NCBI GenBank assembly: GCA_964006375.1
Contig: OZ023270.1
Location: 53,107,820 to 53,171,819 of the forward strand
Direction: 5' to 3'
DNA: 64,000 nt
Origin: Tillus elongatus
Lineage: Eukaryota > Arthropoda > Insecta > Coleoptera > Cleridae
Part shown: positions 56,080 through 64,000 of the stretch, piece after piece
Numbering within the stretch: position 1 is the first letter of the stretch
Layout: each line of letters opens with the position of its first letter
Made by a program: the position numbers and the translations under genes
The notes under the pieces: generated by a model
What the model was told of the DNA's origin: nothing
The model's input: the letters and a program-made list of their open reading frames with translations, nothing else
The model's database searches: none

Positions 56080-59000
56080 TTTTTATGTTTTGATGGTAGG
56101 TAATTCGTTTAGGATAGGTCATATTAATATTAGATCACTGACTGGTAGTTGCGACGCTCTTGCCCGGTATCTCCATCAGGGGGCCTATGATATAGTGGGT
56201 GTCACAGAGACGTGGCTGCGTTGGGACATTGTGGATGAGGTTGTCACAATTTCGGGTTATTCGTTAGTGCGCAAAGACAGGTTGAGTAGAGGAGGTGGGG
56301 TATGTTTCTATGTTAATAATTCTTTAGCTTATGATGTTATTACTATACCTAATGATAGAGTAACAGAACAGCTCTGGATTAGAGTGGAGGCTAACGGGTT
56401 CTCGTCCTGTATTGGTTGTATTTATAGGCCTAATTTTCACACCTACCCTCACTTTATGGCTAACTTTGAGAACAGTTTATACACAGTAATTCCAATATGT
56501 GATGATATTGTCATCGTGGGTGATTTAAACATCAATTTTCTTGATGACAGTTCAAAATCTTTTGCAAAACTGTGTGCATCTCTTGATCTAGTGCAGATTG
56601 TGGATGCACCGACTCGTATTACTCAGAGGTCCGCTTCCCTTATTGACATAATTTTGATCAACAATGAGTCCCTTGTTAGTAGTGTTGGTGTGCTACATCT
56701 CCCTGACCTATCAACTGATCATGATTTTGTCTATTGTGAGTTGTTGAGAACTCAGATCCCGACAGCGGATACGGAATCTTATCTTAGGCGAAATTTGCAT
56801 GAGATTGATTTGATCCAACTTGAGTCTGAGTTGTGCGCAATTCCGTGGAGAAATATTTATGACCTAGAGCACCCGGATGATAAGGTGTTGTTTTTGCATG
56901 ACTCTTTAACTATATTACTGGATAGGCATGCACCACTTAGGGTGTACACTCCAAGAAAGCAAGACAATGGTTGGTTAACTGAGGGTTTAAAGAGGCTAAT
57001 GAAGTTGCGCGATAGTACCTTGCTGAAGTTTAAGCAAAGTGGCAATCAAAGTACTTTTACTTATTACAAGCAGTTACGTAACTTAGTTACCTCTATGGTC
57101 AAAACTGAAAAAAGGCATATTTTGAACATAAGCTGTCTAATAGCGCAAATCTATGGAAATCTTTAAATAATATAGGTGTTAATCTCGGAAAAAGAGCAAT
57201 GAATTCTATTCCAGTGAACCTATCTGATGTTGAGAAGTTAAACAAGTATTTTATTGACTCCATTCCAAAGATTGATAACGCGCAGGCGAGTCAGACTGCT
57301 AATCAATATAGGGACACAAAAAAATGTAATTTTGAATTCCCATTTAAATTTAGGGAGGTGTCAGAAATAGAGATACTGAATTATTTAAATTCGATTAAAT
57401 CAAAAGCTATTGGATCTGATGGTATTTCGTGTACATTTCTCTTGCTCTGTTGTCCGTTTATTCTTCCATATGTTACGCATGTGATGAACGCTTGTATAAG
57501 AACATCCTGGTTTCCCACTGAATGGAAGAAGTCTAGGGTGATACCGACTGCAAAGTCAGCACGTGTTAAAGAGTTCTGTGATCTTAGGGCTGTAAGCATT
57601 TTGCCAGTGTTGTCAAAAATTTTAGAAAAAGTAATGAACGAGCAGCTGAAGTCCCATATACATAAATACAATATACTGCCTCAAAGACAGTCTGGGTTTC
57701 GAGCAGGGTACAGCTGCGCTACAGCCATGCTGGATATTGTGGATGATATACTTTCAGCAAGTGACAAAGGGTTGATGACAATACTTGTACTGCTGGACTA
57801 TAGCAGGGCCTTTGACACGGTGAACCATGCAATCCTTCTTTCCATTTTGGAATATATAGGACTGGGTAATTCTGCAATAAAAATGGTGGAAAGTTACTTA
57901 AGTGATCGATCGCAGAGGGTTTTTTTTTGAGGGGAAAGCTTTCCGGGGACATACCTTTGAAAACAGGCGTGCCGCAGGGATCTATCCTGAGCCCTCTATT
58001 ATATGCTGTTTATACATGTAACCTGTTCAGCCACATCAACTATTCACAAATTCACTCATACGCAGATGACACCCAGGTGTACAACTCATTTATGCCTTCG
58101 GATATGACTGTAGCGTGTCGTCGGATAACAGAGGATTTGAATACTATTTCCCAAGTGTCAGCAGCACATAATTTGAAATTGAATCCTGCGAAATCCACTT
58201 TACTTCTATTTGGTAGGAAGGTTGACAGGCTCAACTATTTCCAACTGGTGGATGTAGAAATCAATAGCTTACGATTGCCTCTTCAAGAGAGTGGGAAAAG
58301 TCTGGGGTTGCTGCTGGATAGCGATATGAAATTTGAAAGTCATGTATCAAGATGCATTATGCTAGCATTTTCAAGGCTTAGGAGAGTATATGACTGCAGA
58401 CATTATTTAAATCGTAAAAGTAGGCTCTTGCTGTGTGATTCGTTGGTGCTATCAGTTTTTAATCATTGTCTATCTGTCTATGGGCCCTGTTTACGTTCCT
58501 GTGATGTTTCAAGAATTCAAAAGGTTCAAAACTCTTGTATTAGGCTAATCTATGGTATAAGGAAGTATCACAGTATATCAGCTGCTTTTGGGTCTAGTGG
58601 GTGGTTAAATATAGCTGGAAGGGTTGGGTATCATTTAGGATGTCTGTTTTATCGGATCATTAAAACACATAAGCCTCCCTATCTCTACAACAAAATCACT
58701 TTTAGAACAGACGTGCACACACTGAATTTGAGACATAGGTTTACGGTGACCCCTCCGTCACATAAAACGGCGTTGTTTGAAGGATCGTTCAAGTTCGGTG
58801 TGGCGAGATTCTACAATGGGCTCCCTGTTGAGGCCAGAAATCTTTCTGTGAACAGATTCCGTTGTTGGTACCGTCGGAAATTGTCTTGTCAAAGGGTTAC
58901 TTAGCAATGTCCTGGTGTAGTGCTTTGGGTGTTGGCGTTGCAATGCCAGTCGGCATTTGAGAATAAGATTAGGCATTCACTATCATGCGGTGATAATATG

Positions 59001-59330
59001 GGTTGGGTTAATTTGTAAATGGGTTTGGTATGGGTTGGTTACTAGTATGTTTGTGATATTAGATTAGATTAGATTATTTTATTTATTTATTTTTTGTTCA
59101 AAAGGTTTGTGCATATGTTTTTTTTCCAATGTATGTTTGGCTGTAGTAGCGGTGGAAGACCAGTGGCAGCGTGTGACTAATCACTGCTAGCACACTGAAC
59201 CGCGTGCTATTCCAGATATATAAGTGGAGTACTGTTTTAGAATATATGGTGCATCTGTATCAATGTATATAACTTATGTATCATAAATGGAATAAAGATT
59301 ATTATTATTATTATTATTATTAAATACAAT
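56080..59330 (+). mobile_element. Nearly open LINE, 5'-truncated before ORF2
   Basis: Carries ORF2 almost in full and a 3' UTR of about 390 bp with AATAAAG and a (ATT)n tail at 59292-59321. The target in other AT-hub copies reads AAAATGCAAAAATGCAATAAC. Here AAAATGCAA is on the left and AAATACAA on the right, a probable 8-9 bp duplication. ORF1 is absent. Low decay suggests a recent insertion. Confidence 0.8.
56093..58904 (+). pseudogene. LINE ORF2: APE endonuclease plus reverse transcriptase, two frameshifts
   Basis: Endonuclease and reverse transcriptase for target-primed retrotransposition. Part 1 (to 57166): GHINIRSL, VTETWL, GGGVCFYV, YRPN, GDLNIN, SLIDIIL and STDHDF, the APE motifs in order. 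Part 2 (57199-57930): RT palm start, FRAGYSC, LLDYSRAFDTVNH. Part 3 (57927-58904): TGVPQGSILSPLLY, HSYADDTQV, then thumb and C-terminal domain to a natural stop. Both frame changes are at T runs (about 57115-57124 and T9 at 57921-57929), so each is a single-base slip or a read error. All catalytic motifs look intact. Clade uncertain; the (ATT)n tail suggests the I/Nimb or L2/CR1 group. Confidence 0.85.
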
Positions 59331-60052
59331 AACATAAGGCGTGTTTGATTAAAAAAAAAAGAAAATTTGTATCACCAACGACTTATGGGCCAGCCTGTGT
59401 TAGTAGAAATATTTTTTTAAGATATAGCTCAAGACACCCTATAATTAATATATACAATTTTTTTTATATCTTGTATAATAACAGATATATTGAGCTTTAT
59501 TGATTTTTTACGAAAATTATACAAAAATTATATACTATTAAACGATAAACTCTATAGCTAAGGCTACTTCCAAGCATCAGAGAAAGGGTCTATTTGAAAT
59601 GAATTTTCTGGAAATATTTTATTAAAATGAAGGACAATGACAGTTGAAACCAAGACTTTAGGGTTTGTAAAACATTCTTCTTGAGACATTTTATTTCCAT
59701 AGCCCGTATTAGATTCAAGTTCTTTGCCTAAATGTTGCCAATTTTGACGTTTAAATCGCAACTTTGACGTTTTATGGAAAACCCCAATTTTTTTTTTTAA
59801 ATGCCTATAACTTTTTTGTCTTTTGACCTACAGAGCTAACGTACCTATAAGGATGTAAACCCGCGTACCAAATTTGATTGCGCTTACTTTGTTAATTCCA
59901 GAGATATAATTTTTTTCGAAAGAAAACACAAAATTTTCCGGGAAAACCCGGGCCGATTTTCCTGGCTAACGAACTTATCCAAGCCATTTGCAAAAGGAAG
60001 GTATTCACAATTTAATCAAAATCGGCCCTTTATTTTTTGAGTTATCGGTGTG

Positions 60053-60163
<111 letters not shown>

Positions 60164-60262
60164 TATTATATGGCTAATTAGCGCTCATTTGAAGAAATTT
60201 TTTCAAAATTCAAAAGTCGGGATCTCCTCATTAGTTAATTTTTTTTAAGAAAATTCACTATA

Positions 60263-60564
60263 ATATTTGTTACTTGTGAAAAAACTTATTTAACTTAACA
60301 TACTTATGTAGTATAAAAGTTTACCTGAATCACACAATGTCGATTTTTATGACTAACTCTTCTTAGTCGTCAACCATGTACCAGGTAACTAGCAGCGTAC
60401 TAATAACAGAACGGGGAAATGTTTTACGTGGTAAATCGGAGATATCCGGAGTCAGAATGTGACCCGCTCTTCCATAATTTTTGTCATATGACCACTGATT
60501 TTTTAATTTTTGCATAAAAATTACATACACCTAGTCGCTACACATGTTATTTTTGCTTTTTTAG
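60263..60564 (+). other. Intron DNA before the last receptor exons
   Basis: No repeat family seen. It ends in the polypyrimidine stretch TTATTTTTGCTTTTTTAG, the acceptor of the next exon. Confidence 0.5.
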
Positions 60565-60654
60565 ATGGATGTTATAGCTGTTCTAATTGAACCTAATTCT
60601 GTTAGATTTGTTGCTTTAGACATTGTGGAAATAGATAGAGGTTTGCTAGCAAAG
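60565..60654 (+). CDS. Gustatory-receptor-like gene, penultimate exon
   Basis: 30 codons, acceptor TTTTTTAG, donor GCAAAG|GTAAAA, phase 0 at both ends. It encodes VRFVALDIVEIDRGLLAK at its end. This is the conserved 'F.A.G...LD..LL..I' stretch that leads into the last transmembrane helix of insect gustatory receptors. It joins the last exon across a 51-bp intron with a canonical acceptor (TTGTTTCAG). Confidence 0.8.
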
Positions 60655-60705
60655 GTAAAATATCAAAACCAGAATGGAAACACATTTTAAATGTTATTGT
60701 TTCAG

Positions 60706-60765
60706 ATAGCTGGTGCAGTAACTACATATTTAATGATTTTAATAGCTGTAAGAAACAATGGCTAA
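60706..60765 (+). CDS. Gustatory-receptor-like gene, last exon
   Basis: 20 codons including the TAA stop: IAGAVTTYLMILIAVRNNG. The 'GAxxTYLxIL' motif is the diagnostic seventh-helix signature of insect gustatory receptors (usually TYLVILIQF), and the protein ends a few residues later as is usual. Receptor proteins of this family are ligand-gated channels of chemosensory neurons. AATAAA at 60843-60848 is a suitable poly(A) signal 78 bp after the stop. Confidence 0.85.
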   Translation: MAGAVTTYLMILIAVRNNG

Positions 60766-60842
60766 AACAAAGGAAAATGCATTCTCAACAAGCTCACACC
60801 CAAAGTTTTGACTAGTGCAGTTATAGCTAATGTTATAGTAAA

Positions 60843-60848
60843 AATAAA
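60843..60848 (+). terminator. Poly(A) signal of the receptor gene
   Basis: AATAAA, the first such hexamer after the stop codon, about 90 bp before the downstream Gypsy LTR. Confidence 0.55.
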
Positions 60849-61340
60849 CTTATGTCAGATATTGAATTTTTGTCTTATTTCTAATGCTGGCATAAAGTCT
60901 CAGGAAAGCGTAAGACATCCGTAGACGATATTTTATATATTGTTACGTTCTTCGGGGTTCTGGATTTGTTGACTAACAAAACACAGCTTTTCAAACTACG
61001 AATTTATTGTAACTAGCTATTTTCCAACCATAAACACACCAACTAAAATATTTCTCTCTAATACTAAATGTCTATGATTTATTCTTGCCTCTATTAATTC
61101 ACATTACACTGATTCACTTAATAACCTATGATTACTTACTCAGTAAGTGGTGGACGTACCGCCGCCTAGTTGCGGAACCAAGTAGTATGCTGTCACGCCA
61201 GCTCCAAATAACACAAAGTGTTAAAAAAATAGAGACTGGATACAGCTAACTAACAATTTAGAAAATTGTCAGCCCTGGCCCATTTCTAACCCAATATAGG
61301 GACAAAGTATGTAAGACTCGATGCATTTTCGTAACAATTA

Positions 61341-61385
61341 GAACCGTAGACCGGTTTCTCTCTCATTAGAGCTCTTCAGTACGGC
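61341..61385 (-). ncRNA. Hammerhead ribozyme, minus-strand copy
   Basis: Reverse complement of the copy at 61667-61709 with no changes in the core. The predicted cut lies between 61349 and 61348 (minus-strand GGTC|TACGG). Confidence 0.65.
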
Positions 61386-61666
61386 ATACTGGGCCAGGTT
61401 CTAATTGTTGCGAAAATGCATCGAGTCTTACATACTTTGTCCCTATATTGGGTTAGAAATGGGCCAAGGCTGACAATTTTCTAAATTGTTAGTTAGCTGT
61501 ATCCAGTCTCTATTTTTTTAACACTTTGTGTTATTTGGAGCTGGCGTGACAGCATACTACTTGGTTCCGCAACTAGGCGGCGGTACGTCCACCACTTACT
61601 GAGTATTTTAAGACTGGCTATACGATAGCCGTATTACTTTTGGTGCATTTTTGCTGCAATTAGTAT

Positions 61667-61709
61667 GCCGTACTGAAGAGCTCTAATGAGAGAGAAACCG
61701 GTCTACGGT
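61667..61709 (+). ncRNA. Hammerhead ribozyme, plus-strand copy
   Basis: Stem I CCGTA/TACGG (5 bp), core CTGAAGA, stem II CTCT-AATG-AGAG with a G.A pair next to the core, core GAAA, and a minimal stem III ACC/GGT with cleavage after C (GGTC|TACGG, after 61703). Order and spacing fit a type I hammerhead. The loopless stem III implies action as a dimer, as described for PLE and retrozyme hammerheads. Read by eye; no folding or assay. Confidence 0.65.
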
Positions 61710-62007
61710 TCTAATTGTTGCGAAAATGCATCGAGTCTTACTATGATTACTTATTCTGCACGAACACTAACTCAATTGAGCTGTTCGAGATGCTGTCATC
61801 ACAATTCTAATATGGCTGCTGGTAGGCACACATTTGGAACTACTCTATTGTTTTGAATAGCGGTGTATGACGTTCTCGTGTTTTTTAAAGAGTCTAGTTT
61901 GTAAATTGTTTATAAATGTTTCCATTAGTTTAAAATTGGTGTAAATATAAATATAGTAGACAGTAGTATGTTATCAAATAAAGTACTATTTTTTTAACTT
62001 CAAAAAT

Positions 62008-62218
62008 ATGCCTACGACGTGTTGTGAAATGCGGAAGTCGTGGTAATCGCGATAGTCAAGTTTTTCAGAATACCGAGTGGATTACAATTTCCACATAAAC
62101 CAAAGGTGAAGAGCTCTTCAAAATCCAGAGATTAGGGTGGATACACGCAATTAAAAGAAAATATATAACAGAATTTACACTCAAGTATAGCAGAGTATGC
62201 AGTAAGCATTTTATCACA
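62008..62218 (+). pseudogene. THAP zinc-finger domain, frameshifted
   Basis: Across three frames the translation gives MPTTCC, KCGSRGNRDSQVFQ, FRIPSGLQFPHKPKVK and LGWIHAIKRKYITEF...YSRVCSKHF ITG. This is the C-x-x-C ... W ... C-x-x-H plan of a THAP domain, complete with the final HFITG. A possible donor (ACAG|GTACAA) follows. At least two frameshifts, so it is not functional. Confidence 0.6.
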
Positions 62219-62689
62219 GGTACAACTTCATTCTTTTCATGTATTAATGCTAATTAACTTCACTGCGTAAAGCAATATAAAAAAAGTAAGTCAGTAAATT
62301 TTAATCAAGCCACATTTGCAAATTAAGTTTATTACCTAATATGGAAGTAAATTATTTTTGAGCACAAAAGAATTCAGGTATATAGGTATATTTTTCAAAT
62401 AAGTATGAACATAAAAATAAATATTATATTTATTACTAGAGTCCGTTTAATTGCATTGGGGTAATTTAAAAATTATACATCTTGTTCAAAGTTCATAACA
62501 TATTTAATGAGGCCTAAAGCTAAGTAAAAAATTCGATATTAATATAATAATAAATATTAATATAAAGTATGGATTATAATATTGAAACTTTATACGATAA
62601 GGTAGATACATATCCACAAAATAGTACATAAATGTAAATAAAATCAATACTACTAGCCAAATGCTAATGAAAACATCACATTATTTCAT

Positions 62690-62947
62690 TGTAAGCAGAT
62701 AGACTTTTATGGGCTTTCATTTGTTGATTAGTGTAAAAACTGTGGGTAAGCACTAAATAGTTAACGATATCAAAAGCATCAACTGGTGGGAAACTATATA
62801 GTTCTTCACAAGGAGGCATTGGGCCCGTCGTCAGAGTATAGGTATCAATTCCTTCAATAATACGAATTTTCTCTCGATATCTTCTAGCAACGTCTTCATT
62901 TTCATTTTACAGTGATAATAGATATTCACTATTGTCAACACAAGCCA
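62690..62947 (-). pseudogene. Coding remnant with 'VDAFDIVNYLV...KSLSAYN' motif
   Basis: Starts MACVDNSEYLLSL, then an in-frame TAA. It continues NENEDVARRYREKIRIIEG and PPVDAFDIVNYLVLTHSFYT, with KAHKSLSAYN near the end. Proteins with this segment are frequent in arthropod and cnidarian genomes and often carry SWIM or YqaJ-like domains downstream, as far as I recall. Here only the start is present. Divergently placed to the THAP remnant. Confidence 0.45.
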
Positions 62948-63068
62948 TTTTTAACACGCGCAAAGCACAATTTCAAAAGTTAACATCCACGGAACACGAG
63001 TTTGTTTGTGTTTGTGTGCCTACCAGCGGCCATATTGGTGGTATTTAAATCACGTGTTCTGGACAGCT

Positions 63069-63112
63069 CTATACTGAACTAACTTACTCTGTGTGCGGCT
63101 CGCCTATTTATA
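63069..63112 (-). promoter_or_regulatory. LTR core promoter
   Basis: TATAAATA (63105-63112, minus strand) lies about 30 bp upstream of an initiator-like TTCAGTATAG near 63077-63069. Confidence 0.5.
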
Positions 63113-63273
63113 TTGTCCATAGAGATTCTAGACCTTCTACACTTTTCCACGCTGTTCTACACCTGTCACTTCTGGTCCCTTCTAGAAATATCATTCCAGA
63201 GTGTTCGCTGTTACCAACACACTTTACAACCAGCCTCTGACCATAGAAGTCAGAAAGTTTATAAACTTAATTC

Positions 63274-64000
63274 TCATAGACGGATAACACTGCCCTCTTC
63301 TTGGATTTGACCGATCTGGTCGAATTCTGACATTTCTTGGTATGGCGTTAGCCAGTGTACATGTACCACCTTCATCTTGCTCTTTGGTCTCTTCTGAATG
63401 CCATGGACAACGTCATTGATCCTTCTGACCACCTTATACGGACCTTCCCATAATTTCTGTAGTTTCGGTGACCGCCCCTCGTGTCGTACTGGATTGTAAA
63501 ACCACACCCGATCTCCTTCTTTAAAACCAGCCGAATTAGCTCTTACGTCATAACGGGTCTTCATGCGGTCGCTTCCTACTCGTATATGCATTCTGACAGC
63601 AGAATGGGTGGCTTGCATTCTTCTTTCCAAATCTTTGATGTATTCATCAGTTGAACGTGGAGCATCTGTGGGTTTTCCAAATATGAGATCAGGAAGAAAG
63701 TCGTAATTTTTGCTCAAAAACCACTCTGGCTGGGGTATATCCGGTAGTCTCATGTACGGCTGAGAGGTATGCCAGAATAAATAGTGGAATGTGCCTGTCC
63801 CAATCCGTTTGGTGTTCATTGACAAATATTCTTAAGTTGACAAATATTCTAATGTAGCATTGAATCTTTCAACCATTCCGTCAGATTGACGGTGCATGGG
63901 TGTACTTCTCGTTTATCTGATTCCCATGAACTCATAAACCTTCTGAAGTACAGCCGACTCGAAGTTGCGTCGTTGGACAGAATGGATCTCTAGCGGTGCG
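63274..64000 (-). pseudogene. pol: Ty3/Gypsy integrase, C-terminal part
   Basis: Integrase inserts retroelement cDNA into the host genome. The 183-codon frame (63825-63274) holds STDEYIKDLERRMQATHS, MKTRYDVRANSAGFKEGDRV, WFYNPVRHEGRSPKLQKLWE and GPYKVVRRINDV, the GPY/F module of gypsy integrases, ending near HVHWLTPYQEM. Upstream, in other frames, 63830-64000 encodes pieces of the catalytic core's end ('HRQSDGMVERFN'). Frameshifts and a 17-bp tandem duplication (TTGACAAATATTCTTAA type, about 63820-63850) break the gene. The rest of the element lies beyond the window. Confidence 0.8.

Larger units (their letters stand above)
61139..61741. mobile_element. Retrozyme-like inverted dimer with two hammerhead ribozymes
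   Basis: Flanked by a perfect 12-bp duplication TATGATTACTTA (61127-61138 and 61742-61753). Arms 61139-61347 and 61398-61606 are inverted repeats with few differences. The right part is a complete ~309-nt unit (61398-61703, short of 3 nt) that ends in a hammerhead and restarts with GGTTCTAATTGTTGCG, so units are joined head to tail through the ribozyme. The left part is the same unit in reverse. No protein is encoded. Known parallels: PLE terminal repeats and animal retrozymes, which use hammerheads and probably PLE reverse transcriptase. Confidence 0.75.
61809..63036. mobile_element. DNA transposon with THAP-domain remnant
   Basis: ATATGGCTGCTGGTAGGCAC... at 61810-61832 and its complement at 63013-63035 are inverted repeats, 22 of 23 bases. 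Between them lie a broken THAP domain (+) and a second coding remnant (-). THAP domains occur in P and Kolobok transposases. I cannot assign the superfamily. Target duplication not seen. Confidence 0.55.
60941..63289 (-). repeat. 3' LTR of a Ty3/Gypsy element, split by two insertions
   Basis: On the minus strand the LTR begins TGTTATCCG at 63289, just after a purine tract (AAGAAGAGGG), and ends CGTAACA at 60941, giving matching TGTTA...TAACA ends. A hammerhead-bearing dimer (61139-61741) and a THAP-domain element (61809-63036) are nested in it. Without them the LTR is about 500 bp. The integrase frame ends at 63274, slightly inside the LTR. Confidence 0.65.

Overview
The window is insect nuclear DNA, AT-rich and packed with transposable elements. 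The best sign of the host is a set of exons with canonical splice sites at 17353-17505, 50999-51067, 60565-60654 and 60706-60765 on the + strand. In that order they keep one reading frame and encode the C-terminal end of a seven-transmembrane gustatory-receptor-like protein, ending in the family's TYLxIL-type last helix. If they form one gene, its last three introns are about 33.5 kb, 9.5 kb and 51 bp, and most of this window is intron. I cannot name the species. An env-bearing errantivirus, Penelope-like elements (PLEs) and the receptor family point to an arthropod, most likely an insect.

Layout. 1-2370: errantivirus provirus lacking gag-pol. 2659-4292: a copy of an unclassified dispersed family I call the AT-hub (hairpin end, long (AT)n array, conserved arm, GACGCAGC...GTGCGT end), with a PLE nested in its AT array. 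4463-8760: mariner-like remnants split by a complete pogo-like transposon (5405-8319). 8940-14130: more AT-hub copies, a LINE 3' end, and two inverted-repeat insertions with hammerhead-ribozyme-like cores. 14723-16930: a GC-richer segment of unknown origin. 17353-17505: receptor exon. 18090-24313: mariner-like remnants, including one with inverted repeats near 1 kb that carry a SINE. 24588-31052: AT-hub copies and a jockey-like reverse transcriptase remnant. 31053-35067: low-repeat DNA, a TIR element with a SINE inside, and PLE pieces. 35144-43253: two mariner-like elements and more AT-hub copies. 43316-46100: hAT element containing a jockey-like LINE. 46165-49992: a mariner with TIRs of nearly 600 bp inside an AT-hub array. 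50999-51067: receptor exon. 51636-55130: mariner remnant and a pogo/LINE chimera. 55706-60262: AT-hub with a nearly open LINE inside. 60565-60848: last receptor exons and poly(A) signal. 60941-64000: Ty3/Gypsy LTR and integrase, the LTR interrupted by a hammerhead-bearing inverted dimer and a THAP-domain element.

Two patterns stand out. (1) By my count there are 23 (AT)n arrays totalling roughly 2.2 kb. Most sit in AT-hub copies, and several serve as insertion sites for other elements (PLE, LINE, three mariner-like elements), giving repeated nesting. (2) Hammerhead-like RNA motifs recur in inverted-dimer insertions, two of them with clear 12-13 bp target duplications. The copy at 61139-61741 has a nearly canonical core and looks like a PLE-linked retrozyme. 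These are the best candidates for something undescribed.

No host gene other than the receptor is secure. One possible exon lies at 4463-4642 (-). No functional tRNA, rRNA or CRISPR array was seen. All coordinates and alignments were made by eye.
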